Of a DNA stretch of 5,676 nt, positions 1 through 5,676 are shown one piece after another. The stretch spans positions 1-5,676 of the forward strand of contig DFEN01000035.1 of assembly GCA_002368685.1 (NCBI GenBank). Direction: 5' to 3'. The translations under genes were made by a program, and so were the position numbers. The DNA is from Lachnospiraceae bacterium UBA3801. Its GTDB lineage: Bacteria > Bacillota > Clostridia > Lachnospirales > Lachnospiraceae. Each line of letters starts with the position of its first letter. Within the stretch, counting starts at the first letter, position 1. The notes beneath the pieces are model-generated. The model did not search any database. It was not told where the DNA came from and worked only from the letters and a program-made list of their open reading frames with translations.

Positions 1-700
1 TAGTGTTGATGTTAAGAGCTTCGCTGCTGAGACTCATAAGGTTGGAGCTTACTTCGTAGCTGATGGTGCACAGAGTGTACCTCATAGCAAGACAGATGTT
101 CAGGATACGGATGTAGACTTCCTGGCTTTTTCAGGACACAAAATGCTTGCTCCTATGGGAATAGGTGTTTTGTATGGTAAACTCGACCTACTTAAGAAAA
201 TGCCACCATTTCTATCTGGTGGTGAAATGATAGAATATGTAACCTTCGAGGATATTACCTATGCCGAGCCACCTCACAAGTTTGAGGCGGGAACAGTAAA
301 TGCTAGCGGCGCAGTAGGACTTGCTGCGGCAATTGACTATATAGAATCAATTGGCATGGATGAGATACAGGCCAGGGAGCTTGAACTAACAAAGATGGCA
401 CTTGATGGAATAAAGAAGATTCCTAACATAAAAGTGCTTGGCTCAGACAAGGCAGAGGATCATCACGGAATACTGACCTTCAAAATTGAAGGAGTTCATC
501 CGCATGATATAGCTGCAATCATAGCAGATGCAAATGTAGCAGTTAGAGCAGGACATCACTGTGCGGAACCTTTACATCATTTTATAGGTATCCCATCAAC
601 TACAAGAGCGAGCCTTATGTTCTATAATACAGAGGAAGAAGTTGAGAGACTTCTTGATGTTATGAGACAGATAAGAGGCTACATGGGTTATAAAGACTGA
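1..700 (+). CDS. sufS: SufS-type cysteine desulfurase, C-terminal part (5' end outside window)
   Basis: Pyridoxal-phosphate enzyme that takes sulfur from L-cysteine, leaving alanine and an enzyme-bound persulfide for Fe-S cluster assembly in the cytoplasm. The reading frame is open from base 2 and runs 232 residues to TGA; SufS proteins are about 405-410 residues, so roughly 175 are missing on the left. Visible landmarks, numbered from the first in-window codon: the DGAQSVPH block (D21 and Q24, which contact the PLP ring), SGHK with the PLP-binding lysine K47 (codon 140-142), KFEAGT around 94-99, RAGHHCAEPL with the persulfide-carrying cysteine C187 (codon 560-562), and TTRASLMFYNT with the substrate-binding arginine R202. 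The short RAGHHC loop and the following sufU favour SufS (group II) over IscS/NifS. The close homologue CsdA is less likely because of that context. All key residues in the visible part are present. It is co-oriented with sufU 29 bp downstream. Confidence 0.95.
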   Translation, partial: SVDVKSFAAETHKVGAYFVADGAQSVPHSKTDVQDTDVDFLAFSGHKMLAPMGIGVLYGKLDLLKKMPPFLSGGEMIEYVTFEDITYAEPPHKFEAGTVNASGAVGLAAAIDYIESIGMDEIQARELELTKMALDGIKKIPNIKVLGSDKAEDHHGILTFKIEGVHPHDIAAIIADANVAVRAGHHCAEPLHHFIGIPSTTRASLMFYNTEEEVERLLDVMRQIRGYMGYKD

Positions 701-729
701 AAAAAAAGATTTATAGATAGGATAAATAA

Positions 730-1155
730 ATGGAGAACAGAACTTTCTACAACGAAATACTTACAGAGCACAACATACGTCCAATGCATAAGACTAAGAT
801 GATTGAACCACAGAAGAGTCATCGTGGTGTTAATCCATCCTGCGGAGATGATATAACACTTGAACTGAATGTGTCTGATGATGGTATAATCACAGATGGA
901 GCATTTCATGGAGATGGATGTGCTATCTCTCAGGCTAGTGCAGATATGATGCTGGATCTTGTTATAGGAAGAAGTGTAGAAGAGGCACTGTCTCTAAAAG
1001 AAATCTTCCTTAAGATGATTAAGGATAAAGTTACAGAAGAGGAACTGGAAATGCTTGAAGAGGCAGGTGCTCTTCAGGATATATCACATATGCCTTCTCG
1101 TGTTAAGTGCGCTGTACTTGGATGGCGTACTCTTGAGGAAATGCTTCAGAAATAG
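730..1155 (+). CDS. sufU: SufU, zinc-dependent sulfurtransferase / Fe-S assembly partner of SufS
   Basis: In Gram-positive bacteria SufU accepts the persulfide sulfur from SufS and hands it on for Fe-S cluster building; it was first described as a NifU/IscU-like scaffold. The 141 residues match the family's usual length. The conserved zinc/active-site set is complete: C38 and D40 in NPSCGD, C64 in GDGCAIS, and C127 in RVKCAVLGW. The spacing from C64 to C127 is about 20 residues longer than in IscU, the insertion typical of SufU, and the IscU LPPVK motif is absent, so this is SufU rather than IscU. The ATG at 730 has a modest AGGA at 719-722 with 7 bases between. It sits 29 bp after sufS with no terminator between, so the two are almost certainly co-transcribed as the end of a suf operon whose earlier genes lie to the left. 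Confidence 0.95.
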   Translation: MENRTFYNEILTEHNIRPMHKTKMIEPQKSHRGVNPSCGDDITLELNVSDDGIITDGAFHGDGCAISQASADMMLDLVIGRSVEEALSLKEIFLKMIKDKVTEEELEMLEEAGALQDISHMPSRVKCAVLGWRTLEEMLQK

Positions 1156-1255
1156 TTTAAGTACAATAATAAAAATAAAAAACAGACCATCAAGAACGAG
1201 GCTGTAAAAAAGTGATATAGGGTTAAGTAAGGTTGAGCAATGAAAGGGGTTCAGA

Positions 1256-2059
1256 ATGAATGAGAAGGGGAGCTTTCTAGATTGGCTAAAGTATCGTTGG
1301 AAAATGATAAGAGTCAGTGATACCAAATTTTTTAAGTTTATTTGGATAACAGCTATTTCGATTACTCTTATTACAGTACTTATCAGTGCAGGCGTAACTG
1401 CTGCATCAAACAAGAAAACCAAGGCTGCTAAGAAAAAGAAAGAGCAGGTCACAACCGAGGCTGTTGCAACGGAAACAGATGCGCCGGTTGCTACTGTAAC
1501 AGATGCAAATGCATGGATGCTTATGCTTGTTAACTCGAGTAATCCTATTCCAGATGGATACACAGTTCCAGAATTTACTGAACTTAGAAATGATCAGCGT
1601 GTAGATAGTAGAATATATCCAGAGCTTCAGGCTATGTTTGATGATGCAAGAGCTCAGGGACATTCACCATATATTACCTCCTCGTATAGAACAAATGCTC
1701 AGCAGCAGGAAGAGATGAACAAGAAGATAAATGAGCTTCTTGCTGAAGGAAAAACTGAGGAACAGGCAAGAGCAGAGGCTGCAACTCTTGTAGCCCAGCC
1801 GGGAACCAGTGAGCATGAGACAGGACTTGCTATAGATGTAGGTTCGGATGTCGGAGAAGAGGCTCAGAATGCACTTTGGACTTGGCTTAGCGAAAATGCT
1901 CATAAGTATGGATTCATTATAAGATATCCTGAAAACAAGATAGATATTACAGGAATATCCAATGAGCCATGGCACCTAAGATATGTTGGCGTAGATGCCG
2001 CTACAGCAATGCATGAGAGCGGACAGTGCCTAGAAGAGTATTTGGGTGTTACTAACTAA
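1256..2059 (+). CDS. Membrane-anchored D-alanyl-D-alanine carboxypeptidase, VanY/M15B family
   Basis: Predicted zinc peptidase that trims the terminal D-Ala from peptidoglycan stem peptides on the outside of the membrane. The 267 residues begin with a short basic cytoplasmic tail (1-24), one hydrophobic segment at about 25-47 (membrane anchor, or possibly an uncleaved signal), then a Lys/Ala/Thr-rich low-complexity spacer (about 50-84) that would cross the wall. The catalytic domain follows from about 95. It holds SSYRT (R145), SEHETGLAIDV with zinc ligands H187 and D194, and EPWHLRYVG with catalytic E237 and zinc ligand H240. These are the M15 D,D-carboxypeptidase landmarks in the right order. 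ATG 1256 is chosen because AAGGGG at 1244-1249 precedes it by 6 bases. Family membership is clear. The exact substrate (D-Ala-D-Ala trimming versus recycling of cut peptides) is not, and nothing nearby (no vanH/A/X or vanRS) suggests vancomycin resistance. It follows sufU by 100 bp and may be read from the suf promoter or from an unseen one. Confidence 0.9.
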   Translation: MNEKGSFLDWLKYRWKMIRVSDTKFFKFIWITAISITLITVLISAGVTAASNKKTKAAKKKKEQVTTEAVATETDAPVATVTDANAWMLMLVNSSNPIPDGYTVPEFTELRNDQRVDSRIYPELQAMFDDARAQGHSPYITSSYRTNAQQQEEMNKKINELLAEGKTEEQARAEAATLVAQPGTSEHETGLAIDVGSDVGEEAQNALWTWLSENAHKYGFIIRYPENKIDITGISNEPWHLRYVGVDAATAMHESGQCLEEYLGVTN

Positions 2060-2087
2060 TTAAAAATTAATAATATTAACATACAAA

Positions 2088-2118
2088 AATAGCTCCATGA
2101 CTTATTCATGGAGCTATT
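2088..2118. terminator. Bidirectional intrinsic terminator between convergent genes
   Basis: A perfect 13-bp inverted repeat has arms AATAGCTCCATGA (2088-2100) and TCATGGAGCTATT (2106-2118) with a 5-base loop. Read on the minus strand, the stem is followed by a run of T (TATTTTTGT), a good terminator for the PRPP synthetase gene, whose stop lies only 7 bases before the stem. On the plus strand it is followed by the weaker GCTTTTA and would also stop transcription of the carboxypeptidase gene, which ends at 2059. Confidence 0.9.
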
Positions 2119-2125
2119 GCTTTTA

Positions 2126-3334
2126 CTATGAAATAGATGGTCTATCATAATTATCAGAGATTGTATGTTTTTCCTTGTACTCATTGATTCTTGTCTGAAT
2201 ACGAAGTACTGGGTCCAGTAGCTCACTGATAGATGAATCATGATTTAAGTGATCAATTATTATAGCTATATACTTGCTTAGGTCAGTAGAACTATACCAC
2301 TCTCTATTAAAGAGCTCAGGATTCTGATAGGTTACATTTGTGGATATAACTCTGTCAAAGACTCCCTCTTTATAAGCTTTGTCAAATACATCAAGTCCGG
2401 CAGTAAAGAGACCAAATGTTGCTATACAGAATACCCTTCTTGCCTTACGTGCTTTAAGCTTACGACATACATCCAGCATACTTTCACCGGAAGCTATCAT
2501 ATCATCAATTATGAAAACATCCTTTCCTTCTACAGAGTCACCCAGGAACTCGTGTGCAACAATAGGATTCTTTCCATTAACAACCTTTGAATAATCCCTT
2601 CTCTTGTAGAACATACCTACATCTACTCCAAAGTGGTTTGCGAAGTAGATAGCTCTATGCATAGCACCTTCATCAGGGCTTATAACCATCATGTGCTCAT
2701 TATCAAGCTCCAGATCAGGGGTGGTTTTAAGTATACATTTAATGAACTGATATGTTGGCATCAGATTCTCAAATCCTACAGTTGGTATAGCGTTCTGTAC
2801 TCTTGGATCATGAGCATCAAATGTTATGATATTTGAAACTCCCATAGAAACCAGCTCCTGAAGTGCCATAGCGCAGTCAAGAGACTCTCTTCTAGTACGT
2901 TTATGCTGTCTGGATTCATATAGGAAAGGCATTATAACATTGATTCTGTGAGCTTTTCCAGCGCTGGCTGCTATAACTCTCTTTATGTCAGCATAGTGCT
3001 CATCTGGAGTCATTGGAACCATTCGACCGCCTAGATTGTATTCGATTCCGGTGTTAGTTACATCTGCAAGAATATACAGATCTGTACCTCTCACTGAATC
3101 AGAAAGTGTTCCCTTTGCTTCTCCGGAAGCGAATCTAGGACAGTCAGACTCGAGTAGGTAGGTGTCTCTGGTGTAGCCGTTGAACATCAGGTGCTCGGTG
3201 TCAAAATGCTCTCTTTCTTTGCGCCATCTTACCAGGTAATCATTTACCTTATTGCCGAGCTTTTCGCTACTTTTAAGTGCTATTATTCCCAGTTTACCTG
3301 CAGGGACTGTGATGAGTTTGCTTTGATCAGGCAT
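2126..3334 (-). CDS. prs: Ribose-phosphate pyrophosphokinase (PRPP synthetase) family protein, long divergent form
   Basis: The family makes PRPP from ribose 5-phosphate and ATP in the cytoplasm, for purine, pyrimidine, NAD, His and Trp synthesis. At 402 residues it is about 85 longer than the canonical ~315. The extra length lies in an insert near 35-60, a longer segment near 93-112, and a C-terminal tail after about 350. Recognisable blocks: RFASGEAKG and SVRG (67-83); MPFLYESRQ (135-143), where canonical enzymes have YARQD; TFDAHD with H175 at the catalytic histidine position; VISPDEGAMHRA (217-228); KRR (244-246) in the flexible catalytic loop; and VEGKDVFIIDDMIASGES (268-285) as the PRPP loop. 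That loop lacks the third aspartate and both threonines of the usual DDxxDTxxT (A281, S282 and S285 instead). ATG 3334 is supported by GGAGG at 3344-3348, 9 bases upstream. The start overlaps the loader gene's stop by one base, so it is the last gene of the operon. Similar ~390-400-residue proteins are, from memory, common in Lachnospiraceae. The fold assignment is firm; PRPP synthesis is likely but untested. Confidence 0.87.
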   Translation of the reverse strand: MPDQSKLITVPAGKLGIIALKSSEKLGNKVNDYLVRWRKEREHFDTEHLMFNGYTRDTYLLESDCPRFASGEAKGTLSDSVRGTDLYILADVTNTGIEYNLGGRMVPMTPDEHYADIKRVIAASAGKAHRINVIMPFLYESRQHKRTRRESLDCAMALQELVSMGVSNIITFDAHDPRVQNAIPTVGFENLMPTYQFIKCILKTTPDLELDNEHMMVISPDEGAMHRAIYFANHFGVDVGMFYKRRDYSKVVNGKNPIVAHEFLGDSVEGKDVFIIDDMIASGESMLDVCRKLKARKARRVFCIATFGLFTAGLDVFDKAYKEGVFDRVISTNVTYQNPELFNREWYSSTDLSKYIAIIIDHLNHDSSISELLDPVLRIQTRINEYKEKHTISDNYDRPSIS

Positions 3335-4329
3335 TATCTTTTTCCTCCATGGTATCTTATATCATCTCCATATAATGGATAGAGTATATATTTATCAGCA
3401 ATCCTGGACATAACTCGTTCTGTATATCTGTCCTGAAGAACTTCAAGACTTAGATTAGTAGTAATGAGTGTAGAACGGTTTGTGATAATTCTTTTATTTA
3501 TTATTTCAAACAGCTGAGACTTAACAAAGGAACTAAGAACTTCAGAACCTAGATCGTCAATTATCAGTAAGTCGCTGGTGTATATATATTCGTAAATCGG
3601 TTCCAAAGCAGACTTGTCTGTGTGGCTGCCTGACATTATATAGTTGGACAGGACATCCTCGAACAGCTCGTTGCTTGAAAGGTATAGAACAGTGTGCCCT
3701 TTGTCCAGCAATGCCTTAGCTATACAGTTGGATAGAAATGTCTTGCCCAGTCCTGTTTCTCCATACATTAATATATTGCCATGATTTGTCTCAAAATTTT
3801 CCACAAACTTTTTGGCTTTATTATACTGTCTTTCGGCATTTTCGTATGGAGTGAGGTCTCTATCCTCATATTTTGTCTGACTATAAGGCTCTAAAGAGAA
3901 GGTTTCGAAGTTTTCCTTCTCGAGTGTACTAAATAGATTTGACTTCTGGTATAGCTCCTGAATACGAAGTTTCATCACACAGGAACATACCTTTCCGTCG
4001 ATTTCACCCCAGTCCTGACAGATAGGACAGTCATAGATAGGGTCTAGATAATCGGCTGCATACCCATGATCGGTGAGTAGCTTTATTTTTTTAGCGGATA
4101 TATCACTGATCTTAGTTTCATAATCAGTTGAATAATCCTGCTTATTCTTATTCAGTCTCTTGCGTACTTCATTAAATGCGATAGTAGAGATAGAATCCTC
4201 AAGCTCCTTATACTCAGGTAGCTTCTCATATATTTCTTCTAGTCTTTTTTTATGTTCGTTTTCGTTCTTAAGTCGAATCCTGCTAAGATAGTCTCTGCTA
4301 TCTATTTTTTCTAAATCTCTGATTATCAT
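3334..4329 (-). CDS. dnaC: DnaC/DnaI-like replicative helicase loader, AAA+ ATPase
   Basis: Cytoplasmic ATPase that loads the hexameric replicative helicase onto DNA, working downstream of DnaD-type proteins. The 331 residues divide into an N-terminal charged helical region (1-95), a four-cysteine cluster CPIC...CSC (C101, C104, C115, C117) likely to bind zinc, and a AAA+ domain from about 165 to the end. The ATPase has Walker A GETGLGKT (190-197), Walker B LLIIDD (254-259), sensor 1 TTN (290-292) and the arginine-rich RYTERVMSRI (301-310) with the probable arginine finger. Length and layout fit DnaI/DnaC loaders. IstB of insertion sequences is a relative, but it is shorter, lacks the cysteine cluster and would sit beside a transposase. 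The ATG at 4329 overlaps the dnaD-like stop (ATGA) and has AAGGG at 4339-4343, 9 bases upstream. Its TAA shares a base with the next gene's ATG. In Bacillus naming this would be dnaI. Confidence 0.93.
   Translation of the reverse strand: MIIRDLEKIDSRDYLSRIRLKNENEHKKRLEEIYEKLPEYKELEDSISTIAFNEVRKRLNKNKQDYSTDYETKISDISAKKIKLLTDHGYAADYLDPIYDCPICQDWGEIDGKVCSCVMKLRIQELYQKSNLFSTLEKENFETFSLEPYSQTKYEDRDLTPYENAERQYNKAKKFVENFETNHGNILMYGETGLGKTFLSNCIAKALLDKGHTVLYLSSNELFEDVLSNYIMSGSHTDKSALEPIYEYIYTSDLLIIDDLGSEVLSSFVKSQLFEIINKRIITNRSTLITTNLSLEVLQDRYTERVMSRIADKYILYPLYGDDIRYHGGKR
3344..3348 (-). promoter_or_regulatory. Ribosome binding site of the PRPP synthetase gene
   Basis: GGAGG (read on the minus strand) lies inside the last codons of the helicase-loader gene, 9 bases before the prs ATG. 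It fixes that start and means prs can initiate on its own as well as by coupling through the TAATG overlap. Confidence 0.75.
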
Positions 4330-5420
4330 TCGTCGTTACCCTTCTTTAAGTAGAAATCCTCAAGTGCTTTTAACTTATCCTTGTTATTTCTAGTCATTGG
4401 ATCACCAGAAGTGTTTTTCTTAGTCTTCTTAGAATGATTCTCATCTAGCTTGCTGATATCACTGAAGGTGTGTACTTCATTCTTGTGCCAGTTCTCAAGG
4501 ATACCATTTACATATGGAAATGTAACATCGTTTGGCTTCTGTGATATAGCTCTGTTACATGCCTCGATAATGATCTCTGTTGAGAAGTCATACTCCTTAG
4601 TCCAAGTATCGATATATTTCTTCTCGATAGGAGCAGGAGATATACGGTTGGTAATGCCGAGTGACTTCAGAATCTTACCATAGAGAGTCATATATCTTTC
4701 TGTATATTCTTCAGCTTCGTCTCTGGTTGTGATTCCTTCTTCATACCAGTTACGAGCGACCTTTTCAATATAAGCGAAGCTTGTCTTCTTAACAGAAGCA
4801 CAGTATTCAAGCAGATACTCACATAGATCAAAGGAGAAGCTGAGCTGGTCCTTGATATAAATAAGTGAGTTCATTTCCTTTGGACCCAGATCTCTATTAC
4901 AGTAAGCCTTAGCTTCGCTTATTAAATTCTCAATGTCTGGGTCTCTCTGTAGTTTCTCCAGATCCTGAGGTGTAGGCTGCTTTTTCTTTGGCGCCTTTTG
5001 TTTGTCTTCTGTAGCCTCTTCGTCACCAGCATATGAGGAAGCTGACTTAGTCTTCCTTGACTCATCATTACCAAGTGACAGGCTGGAGCCTACGACCTTC
5101 AGATCCGAAGTAACATCTATATCCATACTCTTGAGACTCTTAAGAATGATTCCGGTTACTTCCTTAGAATCATTGTAGCAGAGACTCAGAGCGTCTGCTT
5201 TTATCCAGTATCTTATAGCCCTGCATACGTCATTTTCTGAACAACTCAGATTGTCAGCTATATCGCTTACTGATATCTGAATGTTAGTAGAACAGAGCAT
5301 TGCTAAATAAAGGTATAATTTAACGAAATCCCCATTGGCATCAGTCATATAATACTTAATGAAATTGTTTGAAATATTGGTAAAACCTTCCTTCTCGGAG
5401 GTTATAGAAATTGCACCCAT
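4326..5420 (-). CDS. DnaD-like replication initiation / helicase-loading protein
   Basis: DnaD/DnaB-type primosomal proteins of Firmicutes bind and remodel DNA at origins and restart sites and help bring in the helicase with its loader. From the ATG at 5420 the protein has 364 residues. It has an N-terminal winged-helix-like domain (about 10-95, with SVSDIADNLSCSENDVCRAI as the helix-turn-helix), a charged Lys/Glu/Ser linker (about 118-155), then two tandem DnaD C-terminal (DnaB_2) domains. Each ends in the signature YxxxIxxxW: Y217/V221/W225 in YIEKVARNW and Y303/I307/W311 in YVNGILENW. The tail from about 325 is Lys-rich and likely disordered. I chose ATG 5420 because AAGGA at 5428-5432 lies 7 bases upstream and remembered homologues begin MGxI; an in-frame GTG at 5438 would add six residues. 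It is first in the operon with the loader, and its TGA overlaps the loader ATG. A phage-type replication protein is an alternative, but no phage genes are nearby and the operon looks chromosomal. Confidence 0.88.
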   Translation of the reverse strand: MGAISITSEKEGFTNISNNFIKYYMTDANGDFVKLYLYLAMLCSTNIQISVSDIADNLSCSENDVCRAIRYWIKADALSLCYNDSKEVTGIILKSLKSMDIDVTSDLKVVGSSLSLGNDESRKTKSASSYAGDEEATEDKQKAPKKKQPTPQDLEKLQRDPDIENLISEAKAYCNRDLGPKEMNSLIYIKDQLSFSFDLCEYLLEYCASVKKTSFAYIEKVARNWYEEGITTRDEAEEYTERYMTLYGKILKSLGITNRISPAPIEKKYIDTWTKEYDFSTEIIIEACNRAISQKPNDVTFPYVNGILENWHKNEVHTFSDISKLDENHSKKTKKNTSGDPMTRNNKDKLKALEDFYLKKGNDE

Positions 5421-5427
5421 TTTGCCA

Positions 5428-5432
5428 TCCTT
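5428..5432 (-). promoter_or_regulatory. Ribosome binding site favouring the ATG start of the dnaD-like gene
   Basis: AAGGA (minus strand, within AGAAGGA) sits 7 bases before ATG 5420. The alternative GTG at 5438 has only a GGAAAAG-like sequence ahead of it. This site would itself be coding if the GTG were used, so it decides the start in favour of the ATG. Confidence 0.65.
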
Positions 5433-5483
5433 CTTCACTACTTTTCCAGCTTAAAAATCACGTAATTTTTGTCTGGCAGATGC

Positions 5484-5512
5484 ATTGTAACAAAACGTAT
5501 AATGATTTGCAA
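5484..5512 (-). promoter_or_regulatory. Sigma-A-type promoter of the dnaD-dnaC-prs operon
   Basis: On the minus strand a -35 element TTGCAA (5507-5512, 4 of 6 consensus bases) is followed after exactly 17 bases by a -10 element TACAAT (5484-5489, 5 of 6). Transcription would start near 5477, giving a leader of about 56 bases before ATG 5420. It is the best promoter seen in the non-coding stretch and points the right way. Confidence 0.65.
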
Positions 5513-5553
5513 ACACCCTAACCGTCTATATTGGGAGGTTTTGGGGTGTGTTG
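5511..5553. repeat. Imperfect inverted repeat upstream of the dnaD promoter
   Basis: AAACACCCTAACC (5511-5523) is mirrored imperfectly by GGTTTTGGGGTGTGTT (5537-5552); GGTT, GGG and TGT pair, with bases bulged between. It begins at the -35 hexamer and extends upstream, a position where an operator could act. No known regulator's site is recognised and the symmetry is partial. Confidence 0.3.
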
Positions 5554-5566
5554 AAAATGTTGATAA
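5549..5566 (-). repeat. Two abutting DnaA-box-like 9-mers
   Basis: On the minus strand TTATCAACA (5558-5566) and TTTTCAACA (5549-5557) lie head to tail without a gap. They differ from the DnaA box TTATCCACA at one and two positions. A related TTATCAACT in the same orientation is at 5642-5650, and TCCACA (5567-5572) directly abuts the pair. They lie about 70-90 bases upstream of the predicted transcription start. DnaA binding is inferred from resemblance only. Confidence 0.35.
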
Positions 5567-5605
5567 TGTGGACTTTTTTTAATGTAAAAAGTGGAGACAA
5601 GTAAA

Positions 5606-5635
5606 TAGGACGTTTCCCGATGGAGAAACGTCCTA
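5606..5635. terminator. Hairpin in the non-coding right end, possible terminator of a gene to the right
   Basis: An 11-bp perfect inverted repeat TAGGACGTTTC (5606-5616) / GAAACGTCCTA (5625-5635) has an 8-base loop. Read on the minus strand it is followed by TTTACTTGTC, only moderately T-rich; on the plus strand the flank is A-rich. It would best serve as a weak terminator for a minus-strand gene entering from the right. A regulatory hairpin is the alternative. AAGTAAA occurs as a direct repeat on both sides (5599-5605 and 5635-5641). Confidence 0.5.
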
Positions 5636-5676
5636 AGTAAAAGTTGATAAAGTATTCAAATTGGTTTACATAATTG

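Larger units (their letters stand above)
5421..5676. other. Non-coding region upstream of the dnaD-like gene
   Basis: This stretch of about 250 bases has no supported gene on either strand. It holds the operon promoter and leader, the imperfect inverted repeat, the DnaA-box-like 9-mers, and the hairpin listed separately. There is also a small A/T palindrome, ACTTTTT (5572-5578) / AAAAAGT (5586-5592). The last 40 bases are AT-rich with nothing recognised. Confidence 0.6.

Noticed and set aside
1240..1263. Seven-codon open frame ATG AAA GGG ... TGA overlapping the start of the carboxypeptidase gene
   Set aside because: It would place the ribosome site inside a leader peptide, but it has no good ribosome site of its own and nothing about its sequence suggests attenuation.
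1084..1663. Long minus-strand open frames opposite sufU and the carboxypeptidase gene
   Set aside because: They lie antisense to well-supported genes with complete motifs, have hydrophobic low-information translations, and show no family resemblance.
1256..2059. Vancomycin resistance determinant
   Set aside because: VanY-like peptidases are common housekeeping wall enzymes; no vanH, vanA/B, vanX or vanRS genes are in the window.
2379..2836. Plus-strand open frames inside the prs region
   Set aside because: They are antisense shadows of the PRPP synthetase gene, without recognisable domains.
3334..4329. IstB-type insertion-sequence ATPase
   Set aside because: The protein has the DnaI/DnaC layout with an N-terminal cysteine cluster, sits in a replication operon, and no transposase or terminal repeats are present.
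5498..5503. TATAAT on the plus strand as a rightward promoter
   Set aside because: No -35 hexamer lies 16-18 bases upstream and no gene follows in that direction within the window.
5549..5575. A third DnaA-like 9-mer completing a tandem array with the two at 5549-5566, or a replication origin here
   Set aside because: The third 9-mer (5567-5575) keeps only the first six bases of the pattern, and the boxes are too few and imperfect to call an origin; no dnaA, dnaN, rpmH or rnpA is present.

Overview
The window is about 40% GC by eye, with frequent AGA and ATA codons, purine-rich ribosome binding sites and Gram-positive gene families: a SufS/SufU pair, a VanY-type peptidase, and DnaD with a DnaI/DnaC-like loader. 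This points to a low-GC Firmicute. The roughly 400-residue divergent PRPP synthetase and the DnaD protein look like versions I associate with Lachnospiraceae (Butyrivibrio/Roseburia-type Clostridia). That family-level guess is from memory of homologues; genus cannot be read from the sequence.

Left part (1-2059, plus strand): the 3' end of sufS (cysteine desulfurase) is followed after 29 bp by sufU, its sulfur-transfer partner, the usual tail of a Gram-positive suf Fe-S cluster operon. After a 100-bp gap with no convincing terminator or promoter comes a membrane-anchored M15-family D,D-carboxypeptidase (VanY/DacY-like) acting on cell wall peptides. A perfect 13-bp hairpin at 2088-2118 separates these genes from the convergent right-hand operon and probably terminates transcription from both sides.

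Right part (5420-2126, minus strand): a three-gene operon reads dnaD-like, then dnaC/dnaI-like helicase loader, then a PRPP synthetase-family gene. The junctions are tight: ATGA (4-base overlap) between dnaD and dnaC, and TAATG (1-base overlap) between dnaC and prs, so translation is probably coupled. The first two proteins belong to the apparatus that loads the replicative helicase; the third would supply PRPP for nucleotide synthesis, although its active-site loop differs from the canonical enzyme.

Far right (5421-5676): non-coding DNA upstream of dnaD. It has a good sigma-A-type promoter (TTGCAA, 17 bp, TACAAT on the minus strand), an imperfect inverted repeat just upstream of it, two abutting DnaA-box-like 9-mers, and an 11-bp hairpin that may end the next gene to the right.

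No mobile element, CRISPR array, tRNA or rRNA was seen. The window looks like ordinary core chromosome. The points most worth a second look are the replication/PRPP gene coupling, the altered PRPP loop, and the DnaA-box-like repeats upstream of a helicase-loading operon.
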